From: Chloroflexota bacterium
GTDB lineage: Bacteria > Chloroflexota > Anaerolineae > JAAYZQ01
Length of the DNA: 64,000 bases
Assembly (NCBI GenBank): GCA_018606645.1
Contig: JAGVRI010000008.1
Span: 1-64,000, forward strand
Reading direction: 5' to 3'
In this document: positions 51,674 through 60,085 of the stretch, one piece after another
Layout: every line of letters starts with the position of its first letter
How positions within the stretch are numbered: position 1 is the stretch's first letter
Notes under the pieces: model-generated
Database searches by the model: none
What the model saw: only the letters and a program-made list of their open reading frames with translations
Told to the model about the DNA's origin: nothing
Translations under genes and position numbers: made by a program

Positions 51674-54600
51674 TTATGGTAAATGCGATGGTTCCAGAGG
51701 TGCCAGGTCGTGTCGGAAGGGCCAGGACGTGGCCTGGACCGCCTTGAATTCCAACCCCATTTCTTGGAGCCATTCCAGATCGCAGCGCAGGCAACGCTTG
51801 CATTCCTCCTGGGCGGCCCGTTCTTCCAGACCCAACTCGACCTCGCGGAAGTTGCCCTGGCGCTCCGCCACAGCCAGATGGGGCCTGGCCGGAGGCCGTG
51901 CATCGGCATATTCTTCCAGGTTAAACGGTTGGTCAACCACCTCGTACCCCGGCCGGGTGATGATCGCTTCCACCTGACCGGTCCGGAGATAGTGATCTAC
52001 GGCACGAGCGACCGCATTGCCTTGAGCCACGGCCTCGACCACCGTGGCTGGCCCGCTGACCAGGTCACCGGCGGCAAACACGCCGGGTCGCGACGTACCC
52101 AAAGCATCGTTCACCGCCACGGTGTTGTCCCGGCGCACTTCCACCTGACCGTCCAACCCGGCCAGGTCCGGCAACTGGCCGATAGCCGGGATCAGGATAT
52201 CCAGGGGCAGGACGAACTCGGAGCTGGGGATGGGCACTGGCCGGCGTCGTCCGGTCCGATCAAAGTCGCCCAATGTGTGGCGGAGACACTCCACCCCACT
52301 AACCTGTCCATCGCCCAGGATGCGGATCGGGTTGGTGAGAAAGTGGAAGATGATCCCTTCCTCGGCGGCAGCCTCGATCTCTTCAGCATAGGCTGGCATC
52401 TCGTCGCGGGTGCGGCGATAGAGGACATGGACCTGGCTGGCGCCCAGGCGCCAGGCGGTGCGCGCTGCGTCAATGGCTACATTGCCGCCGCCGACCACCC
52501 CCACCCGCTTGCCGTTCAGGTCGGGGGGATGATCCAGGGCCACGTCCCGCAAAAAGTCCACGCCGTGGATCACACCTGGCAACTCTTCACCTTCGACGCG
52601 CAATTTCCCACTTTGGTGGGCACCGAGAGCCAGCACCACTGCCGAGAAACCGCCCTCTGGCGAGAGCAGCGAATCAAGGGTAAAGTCACGGCCCAACGCC
52701 TGGTTGCAGCGGATCTCGACCCCGGCGCGTCGGATGTTGTCGATCTCGATATTCAGGATCTCCCGCGGCAGGCGATAAGCGGGGATGCCAACGGCCATCA
52801 TCCCGCCCGGCACGGGCAGCTTCTCGAACACCGCCACCCGGTAGCCCTGCTGGGCCAGGCGCAGCGCGGCGGTCAGGCCAGCCGGACCAGCGCCCACGAC
52901 GGCTACCTTCTGTGGCTTGGGATCGCCGAGGATCGGCGGGGTCCATGGGTGATCAAGTTCATGATCCGCCATGAAGCGCTTCACCGCGCGGATGGCGATC
53001 GGCTCGTCCAGATCGCCCCGGCGGCACCGGTCCTGGCAGAAGGCGGGACAGACCCGGCCGCAGATTAGGGGGAAGGGGTTGGTGCGGCGATGGATCTCCA
53101 GGCCCTCAGCGTAGCGGCCCTGGGCCACCAAAGCGATGTAGCTGGGCACGTCCACGTCGGCCGGACAGGCGTTGATGCAACGGGCGCGGACCAGTTCTTT
53201 GCATACCCCGGCCGGGCACCGTTTCTGCACGATGTGGGTGCGGAATTCATCCTCGAAATAGCGCAGCGCGGCCTTGATCGGTCCCGGCGTCAGTTGTCCC
53301 AGGGCACACAGGCTTGCCGTCTCCATTTGATCCGAGATTTCGCGGATCGTATCCAGGTCTTCCAGACGGCCACGGCCCTGGCTGATGCGGGTCAGCACCT
53401 CGAGCAGGCGCTGACCGCCCACCCGACAGGGAATGCACTTGCCGCAGCTTTCGGCGCTGGCAAAAGTTAAAAAGAACTTGGCGAACTCGACCATGCAGGT
53501 GTCTTCATCCACAACGATCATCCCCCCGGACCCCATGACCGCTCCCACCTCCTTGAGCGAGTCAAAGTCCACCGGCACGTTGAGGTGTTCGGCGGGGATA
53601 CATCCGCCTAACGGGCCGCCGGTCTGAACCGCCTTGAACTTTTTGCCAGAGGGGATGCCGCCGCCGATGTCAAAGATGATCTCGCCCAGCTTGATACCCA
53701 TTGGCACTTCGACCAGACCGGTATTGTTCACCTTACCGGTGAGGGCAAAGATGGCCGTGCCGGGCGATTTGGGCGAGCCAATGTTGGCAAACCACTCTGC
53801 ACCATGCAGCAAGATCTGGGGCACATTGGCATAACTCTTGACGTTGTTCAGGGTGGTGGGCTTGCCCCACAGTCCGACGACGGCGGGGAAGGGAGGGCGG
53901 GGGCGCGGTTCGCCGCGCCGACCCTCGATCGAGGCCAGCAACGCGGTCTCCTCGCCACAGACAAAGGCTCCAGCTCCTTCCTTGACGGTGATCCGGAAGG
54001 AAAAGTCAGTGCCGAGGATATGGTCGCCGAGCAGGCCGTATTCCTCAGCCTGGGCGATGGCCACTTTGAGGCGTTTGATGGCCAGCGGATATTCGGCCCG
54101 GCAATAGATATAGCCCTCGCGGGCGCCGATGGTGTAACCGCAGATGATCATCCCCTCCAGCACGCTGTGGGGGTCGCCCTCGATGATCGAGCGGTCCATA
54201 AACGCGCCCGGGTCGCCTTCGTCAGCGTTGCATACCACATATTTGACGTCGCTTTGGGCGCGGGCAGTGAATTCCCACTTGAGCCCGGTGAGAAAGCCAG
54301 CCCCGCCCCGCCCCCGTAGCTTGGAAGCCTTGAGTTCTTCAAAGACCTCCTCCCGGCTCATCGAGGTCAGCACTTTGGCCAGGGCCTGGTAGCCGTCGCG
54401 GGCGATATACTCTTCGATATTCTCCGGGTCGATCAAACCACAGTTGCGCAGGGTGAGGCGCAGTTGCTTGCTGTAGAAGGGGATGTCGCCATAGAGGGGG
54501 ACCGGTTCGTGGGTGTCGGGCCGCTTCCAGGCCAACCGGTTCACGACGCGGCCCTTGCGCAGCGTCTCATCCACCAGTTCGGGCACATCGGCGGCGTGTA

Positions 54601-55174
54601 CCTGGCAGTACAGGATTCCCTCCGGGTAGATGGTCATGACCGGCCCCATGGCACAAAAGCCACGGCAGCCGGTGTGCACCAGCCGTACCTCCTGCACCAT
54701 CCCCTGGCGACGCAGCTCCTCTTCCAAAGCACGGAAGGTGTCGATCGACCCAGATGCCTGGCAGCCAGTGCCGCCGCAAACCATGACGTGGGCGCGGGCT
54801 GGCGGCCCGCTCAGCGCCGCAGCAGTCCACTCGGCGATCGGCCGGCCAGCGAGAAGATGCTCTTCCACCAGTCGCCGCACCATCTCCGGGAGCACCTGGA
54901 CGTAGGTCACCGGCTCTTCGCCAGCCCGTTCGACCCGGACCACCGGCGCCTGGTCGGGCAGGCCCAGCTCCGCGTCAAGCGCGATCGGGACCTGAAGGCC
55001 GCACCGCGCGAGTTCATCTTGTAGTGCGCGCAACGTCTCCCGTGCGCCGGCAGCCAAGCCAGCGTCACCCATGCCTACGACCAATCGCACCGCAGCCGGA
55101 GTCCGGACAAATAGTTCGCGCCTGACTCGCTCGTGCAAGGCATACAAGTCTTGAACACTCTTTAGTTTCGCCAT
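51674..55174 (-). CDS. Fused NuoF-GltD flavoprotein, candidate electron-bifurcating subunit
   Basis: This 1166-residue protein joins several modules. A [2Fe-2S] domain has Cys133, 138, 170 and 174. A NuoF core (about 220-645) has the FMN/NAD segments LRGRGGAGF and CNADEGDPGAF and a [4Fe-4S] set at Cys577, 580, 583 and 623. A GltD-like part has two potential [4Fe-4S] sites (Cys653-717), an FAD motif AVVGAGPAGLTAALR (about 758-772) and a second NAD(P) motif VGVVGGGNVAIDAARTA with YRR (about 919-921) suited to NADPH. A C-terminal C-x2-C-x2-C (1125-1131) may bind another cluster. It is therefore a two-flavin enzyme. The usual NuoF is 420-550 residues. It is the second gene of the operon. Confidence 0.9.
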   Translation of the reverse strand: MAKLKSVQDLYALHERVRRELFVRTPAAVRLVVGMGDAGLAAGARETLRALQDELARCGLQVPIALDAELGLPDQAPVVRVERAGEEPVTYVQVLPEMVRRLVEEHLLAGRPIAEWTAAALSGPPARAHVMVCGGTGCQASGSIDTFRALEEELRRQGMVQEVRLVHTGCRGFCAMGPVMTIYPEGILYCQVHAADVPELVDETLRKGRVVNRLAWKRPDTHEPVPLYGDIPFYSKQLRLTLRNCGLIDPENIEEYIARDGYQALAKVLTSMSREEVFEELKASKLRGRGGAGFLTGLKWEFTARAQSDVKYVVCNADEGDPGAFMDRSIIEGDPHSVLEGMIICGYTIGAREGYIYCRAEYPLAIKRLKVAIAQAEEYGLLGDHILGTDFSFRITVKEGAGAFVCGEETALLASIEGRRGEPRPRPPFPAVVGLWGKPTTLNNVKSYANVPQILLHGAEWFANIGSPKSPGTAIFALTGKVNNTGLVEVPMGIKLGEIIFDIGGGIPSGKKFKAVQTGGPLGGCIPAEHLNVPVDFDSLKEVGAVMGSGGMIVVDEDTCMVEFAKFFLTFASAESCGKCIPCRVGGQRLLEVLTRISQGRGRLEDLDTIREISDQMETASLCALGQLTPGPIKAALRYFEDEFRTHIVQKRCPAGVCKELVRARCINACPADVDVPSYIALVAQGRYAEGLEIHRRTNPFPLICGRVCPAFCQDRCRRGDLDEPIAIRAVKRFMADHELDHPWTPPILGDPKPQKVAVVGAGPAGLTAALRLAQQGYRVAVFEKLPVPGGMMAVGIPAYRLPREILNIEIDNIRRAGVEIRCNQALGRDFTLDSLLSPEGGFSAVVLALGAHQSGKLRVEGEELPGVIHGVDFLRDVALDHPPDLNGKRVGVVGGGNVAIDAARTAWRLGASQVHVLYRRTRDEMPAYAEEIEAAAEEGIIFHFLTNPIRILGDGQVSGVECLRHTLGDFDRTGRRRPVPIPSSEFVLPLDILIPAIGQLPDLAGLDGQVEVRRDNTVAVNDALGTSRPGVFAAGDLVSGPATVVEAVAQGNAVARAVDHYLRTGQVEAIITRPGYEVVDQPFNLEEYADARPPARPHLAVAERQGNFREVELGLEERAAQEECKRCLRCDLEWLQEMGLEFKAVQATSWPFRHDLAPLEPSHLP

Positions 55175-55226
55175 TTCTCTCTACCTCTCGGAGCAGAACC
55201 TTGGGTTGCCTCGCGTCCACCCAAGT

Positions 55227-55694
55227 TTACTGGAGTTGATCCACGATCTTGACCATCGTCTCTGGTACGAGATGGCCCACCACCTGGTCATCGACCATGG
55301 CCACCGGCGCCAGACCGCACGAGCCGAGGCAATAGACTACCTCGTAGGTGACCCGATAGTCCGGAGTTGTCTCTCCAGCGCGGATACCCAGCCGGTTTTC
55401 CACCGTGCTAATAATGCGACCTGCCCCCCGGACGTGGCAGGCGGTTCCGTCACACTGACGAATGATGTGCCGACCACGCCGGGTAAGATAGAACTGGGCG
55501 TAGAAAGTCACCACCCCATAGACTTGACTGAGGGGGACTCGCATCTCACGAGCGATCGTTTCCAACACCGGTTTGGGCAGCCAGCCATACAGTTCCTGGG
55601 CTTTCTGTAGCACGGGAATGAGCGCTCCGCGCTGTGCCCTGTACTGCTCCAGCACCCTGTAAAGAGGGGTCAAATCTAAAGGTTCCTCGGTCAT
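55227..55694 (-). CDS. NuoE-like [2Fe-2S] subunit (first copy)
   Basis: The 155-residue protein has the NuoE fold with four cysteines in CDGTACHVRG and CLGSCGLAPV. The N-terminal region RGALIPVLQKAQELYGWLPKPVLETIAREMRVPLSQVYGVVTFYAQF is the family's helical part. It is first in the hydrogenase operon and should pair with the NuoF-GltD fusion. A 130-base leader precedes it. Confidence 0.92.
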   Translation of the reverse strand: MTEEPLDLTPLYRVLEQYRAQRGALIPVLQKAQELYGWLPKPVLETIAREMRVPLSQVYGVVTFYAQFYLTRRGRHIIRQCDGTACHVRGAGRIISTVENRLGIRAGETTPDYRVTYEVVYCLGSCGLAPVAMVDDQVVGHLVPETMVKIVDQLQ

Positions 55695-55835
55695 ATCATT
55701 CCTCCGTTGTTTCTGGACCTTATTGCCCTGAATAGCGTGCCTGCCACTGGCCTCCTCGATATGGACCGTCGGGCTATCTTAAGGCGCCTCCATCCCTGCA
55801 TCGTGTGACCCTTGCAGGTTGTTCAAAGTATGTGA

Positions 55836-55864
55836 AGTTTAGCACAAACTATGAGGGCTGTCAA
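55836..55864 (-). promoter_or_regulatory. Sigma70-type promoter of hydrogenase operon
   Basis: On the minus strand TTGACA (55864-55859) and TAAACT (55841-55836) are 17 bases apart. The -35 box overlaps the last codons of the DegV gene. Transcription would begin near 55829, leaving a leader of about 135 bases before NuoE1. Confidence 0.85.
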
Positions 55865-56748
55865 ATTCCGTTGACCTGGTCGGTCAAGGCCGGAGCGTAG
55901 CAGACTCCGGCGGTGCCGGGGCCGGTGTGGACACCCAGCGCAGGAGAAAGTTCGGCGATCAGCGATTCCACGGTTGACAGGCGCGCCTCCACCAATTGGC
56001 GCAGCTTCTGTGCCTCGTCCACGGCGGCGGCGTGGACATAGGCCACACGCAGCCCACCGAGGCGGTTAGCGGCGGCCTCGACCCACTCGGCGATCTTTTC
56101 ATAGGCTCGCCCCCGACTGCGCGCCTGACCGAGGGCGACGATCTCGCCATCTTCCATGCTGATTAATGGCTTGATGTTCAGCAGGCTACCGACCAAGTGC
56201 TTGGCCTTGCCGATCCGGCCGCCCATGTACAGATATTTCAACGTGTCGGCGGTCTGGATCATGCGCGTGGTGGGGATCATGGCTTTGACCCGCGCTACGA
56301 TCTCGGCCAGAGATCGGCCGGCCAGAGCCGATCGAGCAGCCTCGATCACCATCCACCCCTGGCACATCGACACGTTGAGGGTGTCTATGACCTCGATCTG
56401 AAGGTGGGGGAGACGTTCGCGGAGGATGGATTGCGCCACCTTGGCGGCTTGATAGGCGCCGCTGCCCTTGGAAGTCATGTGGATGCTCACGATCTCGGTA
56501 ACTCCCTCATCCTCGGCCAACTGCTCATAAATCCTTACATAATCTCCTGGACCGGGGCTGGCCGTGGTGGGTAGTTCGGTGGCAGTAGCCAGCCACCGGT
56601 AGAAACTTTCCCGTTGGGCGGTGACCAGGTCGCGGAGCACCTCGCGACCACGATGAATATAGTAGGGAACCCAATGGATCTTGAGGGCCTGAATCAGTGT
56701 GTCGGGGATGCTGGCACAGCTATCGGTGACAATTGCCACGTTGGGCAT
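55861..56748 (-). CDS. DegV family fatty-acid-binding protein
   Basis: This 295-residue protein begins MPNVAIVTDSCASIP, the DegV phosphate-loop-like start, followed by PTTASPGPGDY and IHMTSKGSGAYQAA, which form the fatty-acid-binding site. The family supplies fatty acids to an acyl kinase. The start at 56748 has GGAG upstream, and a consensus promoter lies at 56801-56829. Longer open frame upstream is not coding. Confidence 0.9.
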   Translation of the reverse strand: MPNVAIVTDSCASIPDTLIQALKIHWVPYYIHRGREVLRDLVTAQRESFYRWLATATELPTTASPGPGDYVRIYEQLAEDEGVTEIVSIHMTSKGSGAYQAAKVAQSILRERLPHLQIEVIDTLNVSMCQGWMVIEAARSALAGRSLAEIVARVKAMIPTTRMIQTADTLKYLYMGGRIGKAKHLVGSLLNIKPLISMEDGEIVALGQARSRGRAYEKIAEWVEAAANRLGGLRVAYVHAAAVDEAQKLRQLVEARLSTVESLIAELSPALGVHTGPGTAGVCYAPALTDQVNGI

Positions 56749-56800
56749 GGTACATACTCCAGAGACCGCCAGGGGGACACCCTGCGGGTAATCTAGAAAC

Positions 56801-56829
56801 ATTATATCAGCCGTGCCCGTCGTTGTCAA
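56801..56829 (-). promoter_or_regulatory. Consensus promoter of degV gene
   Basis: On the minus strand perfect TTGACA (56829-56824) and perfect TATAAT (56806-56801) are separated by 17 bases. The leader is about 45 bases. Confidence 0.88.
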
Positions 56830-56916
56830 AACTCCTCGCCTCGTTCGGTGGTGCTCACTGTGAAGGGCGACCGTTACGTAGCCGGCACGATTCTGAAAAT
56901 TCATCCATTTTCCCTC

Positions 56917-56945
56917 TTGACAAGTCAATGCATGTACGCTATAAT
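56917..56945 (+). promoter_or_regulatory. Consensus promoter of padR operon
   Basis: Perfect TTGACA (56917-56922) and TATAAT (56940-56945) are 17 bases apart. The transcription start near 56952 lies inside the adjacent palindrome, fitting repression by PadR. Confidence 0.88.
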
Positions 56946-56966
56946 CTATATGCATTATGCATATAG
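56946..56966 (+). promoter_or_regulatory. Perfect palindromic operator for PadR
   Basis: A 21-base perfect palindrome, with arms CTATATGCAT and ATGCATATAG around a single T, touches the -10 box and covers the transcription start. Size and AT-rich dyad match PadR operators. It is 27 bases before the padR start. Confidence 0.75.
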
Positions 56967-56993
56967 ATGGGAACATCAGAAAGGTGGGATGAA

Positions 56994-57386
56994 ATGCCCC
57001 AGCGCCGCCATCGTTGGCAATGGGGACAGGAGGGGAGAGCCTGTCCAAGACGGATCCACCGCTTCCTGGAGCCGTGCCTGTTGTTGCTCTTGCACTATGG
57101 CGAGAGCTACGGCTATCAGCTCGTCGATGGGCTCAAGGAGTTCGGCTTTGAGCAGGTTCCGGTCGACCTGAGCACGGTGTACCGCGTGCTGCGCAGCCTG
57201 GAGGATCAGGGGTTGGTGAGCTCGCGCTGGGATACGGAAGGAACCGGCCCGGCCCGTCGCCTGTATAGGATTACGGAAGAGGGGGACCGGTTCCTGGCCT
57301 GGTGGGTGGAGGACCTGCGGGAGACGGACCGGATGTTGCATCACTTTCTGACCACCTACGACTCGCACATGGCAGTCCATGACTGA
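56994..57386 (+). CDS. PadR family transcriptional regulator
   Basis: This 130-residue winged-helix protein is of the PadR type. The recognition region is GESYGYQLVDGLKEFGFEQVPVDLSTVYRVLRSLEDQGLVSSRWDTEG, and the wing is GPARRLYRITEEGDRFL. A short C-terminal helix serves for dimerisation. It is likely autoregulated through the palindrome upstream. ATG at 56994 has AAGGTGG upstream. The earlier ATG at 56967 directly abuts the operator. The Mrp gene follows 61 bases later and may be in the same operon. Confidence 0.85.
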   Translation: MPQRRHRWQWGQEGRACPRRIHRFLEPCLLLLLHYGESYGYQLVDGLKEFGFEQVPVDLSTVYRVLRSLEDQGLVSSRWDTEGTGPARRLYRITEEGDRFLAWWVEDLRETDRMLHHFLTTYDSHMAVHD

Positions 57387-57447
57387 ATCCGGTGAATCGA
57401 GATATTGATTGAATTGCGAAATTCTCATTGATGAGGAGGGATGAGCA

Positions 57448-58536
57448 TTGGTTACTGAAACTGCAGTGCGTCAGGCGCTCGAGGGGGTCATGGACCCCGA
57501 ATTGCACAAGAGTTTGATCGAGTTGGGGATGGTTCGTCGGGTGCGGATCCAGAAGAACCGGGTCAAGATCAGCCTGGCACTGACCACCCTGGGCTGTCCG
57601 CTCCGGGATCAGATTGTGGAGGATGTCAAACGGGCAGTAGGTGCTCTGGAAGGCGTCGAAGGGGTCGAGGTCGAGCTGACCGAGATGAGCAAAGAGGAAA
57701 AGCAGCGGATCGGGATTGGCGTGCTCCAACGGGAAAAAGGCGCGCTTGAGGAACTGAACCAGATCCGCCGGGTGGTGGCGGTCATGAGCGGCAAGGGGGG
57801 CGTGGGTAAATCGCTGGTCAGTGGGTTGCTGGCCCTGGCGCTGCGCCGCGAAGGCTACCAGGTGGGTATTCTGGATGCCGACATCACCGGTCCCAGCATC
57901 CCGAAAATGTTCTTCCCCAATGGGGCGCGGTTGGGCTTTGGTCCCTTGGGGCCCATTCCGCCGCAGAGCAAGACCGGCATTAAGGTTATGTCGATCAATC
58001 TGCTGCTGGAACAGGAAGACATGGCGGTCATCTGGCGCGGGCCCCTGGTCAGCGGGGCGATCAAGCAGTTCTGGGGGGATGTCTTCTGGGGGATGCTGGA
58101 CTATCTGGTTGTCGACCTGCCTCCCGGCACCTCAGACGCCTCGCTGACGGTCATGCAGTCGCTGCCGATGTCGGGCATTGTGCTGGTCAGCTCGCCGCAG
58201 GACCTGGCGGGCATGGTGGTGCGCAAGGCGGCGAATATGGCCCGGCAGATGGGGACCCCGATCCTGGGGCTGATCGAGAACATGAGTTACTTTGAATGTC
58301 CCGATACGGGCAAGCGCTATGACATCTTTGGCCCCAGCCACGCCGAGGAGATGGCTCAGCGGATGGGGATCCCGTTCCTGGGGCGCTTGCCCATCGATCC
58401 CGAGGTCGCCCGCTTGTGCGACGCGGGGCGGATTGAAGACTATCGGTCGGATGCCTTTGCCCGCATCGCCCAAGAGCTGGTGAAGCGGATCCCTGAAGCC
58501 AGGCCGTCCATCTTCGTAGAGAGTAGTGCTAGTTAA
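57448..58536 (+). CDS. Mrp/NBP35-type iron-sulfur carrier ATPase
   Basis: The 362-residue protein has an N-terminal MIP18/DUF59 domain (about 1-80) with the DPELHKSLIELGMV motif, then a deviant-Walker A GKGGVGKS ATPase domain. Walker B-like DLPPGTSD follows. The C-terminal cluster site normally reads C-P-x-C; here it is CPDT, so the second Cys is missing and cluster binding would be altered. The start is TTG at 57448 with GAGGAGG 10 bases upstream. It heads a group of metal-cofactor genes. Confidence 0.88.
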   Translation: MVTETAVRQALEGVMDPELHKSLIELGMVRRVRIQKNRVKISLALTTLGCPLRDQIVEDVKRAVGALEGVEGVEVELTEMSKEEKQRIGIGVLQREKGALEELNQIRRVVAVMSGKGGVGKSLVSGLLALALRREGYQVGILDADITGPSIPKMFFPNGARLGFGPLGPIPPQSKTGIKVMSINLLLEQEDMAVIWRGPLVSGAIKQFWGDVFWGMLDYLVVDLPPGTSDASLTVMQSLPMSGIVLVSSPQDLAGMVVRKAANMARQMGTPILGLIENMSYFECPDTGKRYDIFGPSHAEEMAQRMGIPFLGRLPIDPEVARLCDAGRIEDYRSDAFARIAQELVKRIPEARPSIFVESSAS

Positions 58537-58576
58537 TAATAAGTCAGAAATCATGGAAAGAAAGGAGGTGAACAAG

Positions 58577-58930
58577 ATGCCAGCAGGAGATCGAACCGGA
58601 CCGCTGGGCATGGGGCCGATGACCGGCCGGGGCTTTGGCTACTGTGCCGGATATCCTGCCCCTGGCTGGGCCTATCCGTGGCCGGGTCGCCGCTTCTTTG
58701 GCCGCGGCGGCTGGGGTGGTGGTGGCTATGGATGGCGGCACTGGTACTATGCCACCGGGCTGCCCCGCTGGGCGCGATGGCGTGCCGTACCCCCCGCATG
58801 GGCGTACGGTCCAGCCTATGCGCCGCCCTCCCGCGAGGAGGAGATTGAGGCGCTGAAGAACCAGGCGGAATGGCTGAAGGAGCAACTGGATGCCATCAAC
58901 CGGCGGATGGACGAGCTCAGCCAGGAGTAA
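58577..58930 (+). CDS. DUF5320-type small Gly/Trp/Tyr-rich protein
   Basis: This 117-residue protein begins MPAGDRTGPLGMGPMTGRGFGYC, the typical DUF5320 start. It has an aromatic/Gly-rich middle and a C-terminal coiled coil, EEEIEALKNQAEWLKEQLDAINRRMDEL. The family is found with NifX-like and Mrp-like proteins in anaerobes, and its function is unknown. AAAGGAGGTGA is about 6 bases before the ATG. Earlier in-frame codons overlap the end of the Mrp gene. Confidence 0.78.
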   Translation: MPAGDRTGPLGMGPMTGRGFGYCAGYPAPGWAYPWPGRRFFGRGGWGGGGYGWRHWYYATGLPRWARWRAVPPAWAYGPAYAPPSREEEIEALKNQAEWLKEQLDAINRRMDELSQE

Positions 58931-58949
58931 GGAGGCCCATGCACAAGCG

Positions 58950-59019
58950 GAGCAGGGACGGGCCGACAAGGATCCGGGCTCGTCGCCCGTCCCCGCTCTC
59001 CCCACCTAGAGGTAGGTGG
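58950..59019 (+). terminator. Strong hairpin pair after DUF5320 gene, terminator or processing site
   Basis: A 14-base stem (58950-58963 with 58985-58998, one mismatch) is followed by a perfect 7-base hairpin CCACCTA/TAGGTGG (59002-59019). There is no clear T tract. The second hairpin lies where the -35 region of a possible promoter (TATAAC at 59029-59034) would be. It could terminate, process or regulate the message before the NifX-like genes. Confidence 0.5.
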
Positions 59020-59056
59020 TACCATGATTATAACACGAGCATAGGAGATTGAGCAA

Positions 59057-59587
59057 ATGCGAGTTGTAGTCTCTTCCCAGGGTAACAACCTGGATGCGCC
59101 GGTCAGTCCGGTGTTTGGCCGTTGCCCGGTGTACCTGTTTGTGGATACCGAGACCATGGAGTGGGAGGCGGTGCCTAACCCGGCGATGAACCAGAGCGGG
59201 GGTGCGGGCATCCAGGCTGCCCAGTTCGTGGTCAACCGGGGCGCTCAAGCAGTTTTGACCGGAAATCTGGGTCCCAATGCCTTTGAGGTGCTGCAGGCCG
59301 CCGGCATCGTGGGCTATCTGGTCTCGGGCGGTACCGTCCGCCAGGCGGTGGAGGCGTTCCAAGAGGGTCGCCTTCCATACTTGAGTGGAGCGAGCGTGGG
59401 GGACCACGCCGGGATGGGTGGTCGTAGTAGCTTGACGGGGCAGCGGGCGGGGGGCCGGGTTGATCCGTTGTCCCGACCGTCAGTCAAGGAAGTGGAGCTG
59501 GCCAGTCTGCGCGAGAGGCTCAAGAGCCTGCGGCAGGAACTGGCTGAAGTGATGACACGGATCGAGCAGTTGGAACAGGAGGGTTAA
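59057..59587 (+). CDS. NifX/NifB-like dinitrogenase-cofactor-domain protein, copy 1
   Basis: The 176-residue protein has an N-terminal Nitro_FeMo-Co fold, RVVVSSQGNNLDAPVSPVFGRCPVYLFVDTE, and a C-terminal coiled coil. No nitrogenase is present, so it probably binds or carries an Fe-S or other metal cluster. It is followed 3 bases later by a second copy. Both may work with the DUF5320, zinc-ribbon and Mrp-like proteins. Confidence 0.85.
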   Translation: MRVVVSSQGNNLDAPVSPVFGRCPVYLFVDTETMEWEAVPNPAMNQSGGAGIQAAQFVVNRGAQAVLTGNLGPNAFEVLQAAGIVGYLVSGGTVRQAVEAFQEGRLPYLSGASVGDHAGMGGRSSLTGQRAGGRVDPLSRPSVKEVELASLRERLKSLRQELAEVMTRIEQLEQEG

Positions 59588-59590
59588 CTA

Positions 59591-60076
59591 ATGCGGATTG
59601 CGGTTTCGGCTGACAACAAGAACGGACTGGACAGTGTAGTCAGTCCTCACTTTGGACGCTGCCCCTACTTTGTCGTGGTGGACCTGGATGGTGACCAGGT
59701 TCGTGAGGTCCGCGAAGTGGATAATCCCTACTATGGCAATCACCAGCCAGGCCAGGTACCCGCCTTCATTTCCAGCCTGGGCGCCCAGGTCATGCTGACC
59801 GGCGGGATGGGCGGGCGCGCCATTTCCTTCTTTCAGCAATATGGCATCGAGGGGGTGACCGGGGCCTACGGCACGGTTCGGCAGTCGCTGGAGCGCTATC
59901 TGGCTGGGCAGTTGCGGGGCGCTGCCCCGTGCCGGGAGAGCGTGGCCCATGGCCATGGCTCGTGGCCGGCCGAAGGCCAGTACGAGAAGGATGAACTGGC
60001 CCGCTTGCAGGAAGAGGCGGAGATGCTGCGGCAGCAGTTGGATGAGATCGCCCGGCGTTTGGAAGAGCTGGGATAG
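59591..60076 (+). CDS. NifX/NifB-like dinitrogenase-cofactor-domain protein, copy 2
   Basis: The 161-residue protein has RIAVSADNKNGLDSVVSPHFGRCPYFVVVDLDG at the start, then GGMGGRAISFFQQYGIEGVTGAYGTVRQSLERYLAG. The C-terminal coiled coil is DELARLQEEAEMLRQQLDEIARRLEEL. It is diverged from copy 1 but shares the domain layout. The two likely arose by duplication and may form a hetero-oligomer. Confidence 0.85.
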   Translation: MRIAVSADNKNGLDSVVSPHFGRCPYFVVVDLDGDQVREVREVDNPYYGNHQPGQVPAFISSLGAQVMLTGGMGGRAISFFQQYGIEGVTGAYGTVRQSLERYLAGQLRGAAPCRESVAHGHGSWPAEGQYEKDELARLQEEAEMLRQQLDEIARRLEELG

Positions 60077-60085
60077 GAGGTCAGT

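Noticed and set aside
49867-51936. 689-residue version of the NuoG-like protein
   Set aside because: The first 94 codons overlap the 3' end of the NuoF-GltD gene in another frame. The ATG at 51654 has a good ribosome site and starts at the [2Fe-2S] domain.
58939-59052. 37-codon frame with a good ribosome site after DUF5320
   Set aside because: It encodes a basic Pro/Arg peptide entirely over the two hairpins. The composition is explained by the hairpin arms.
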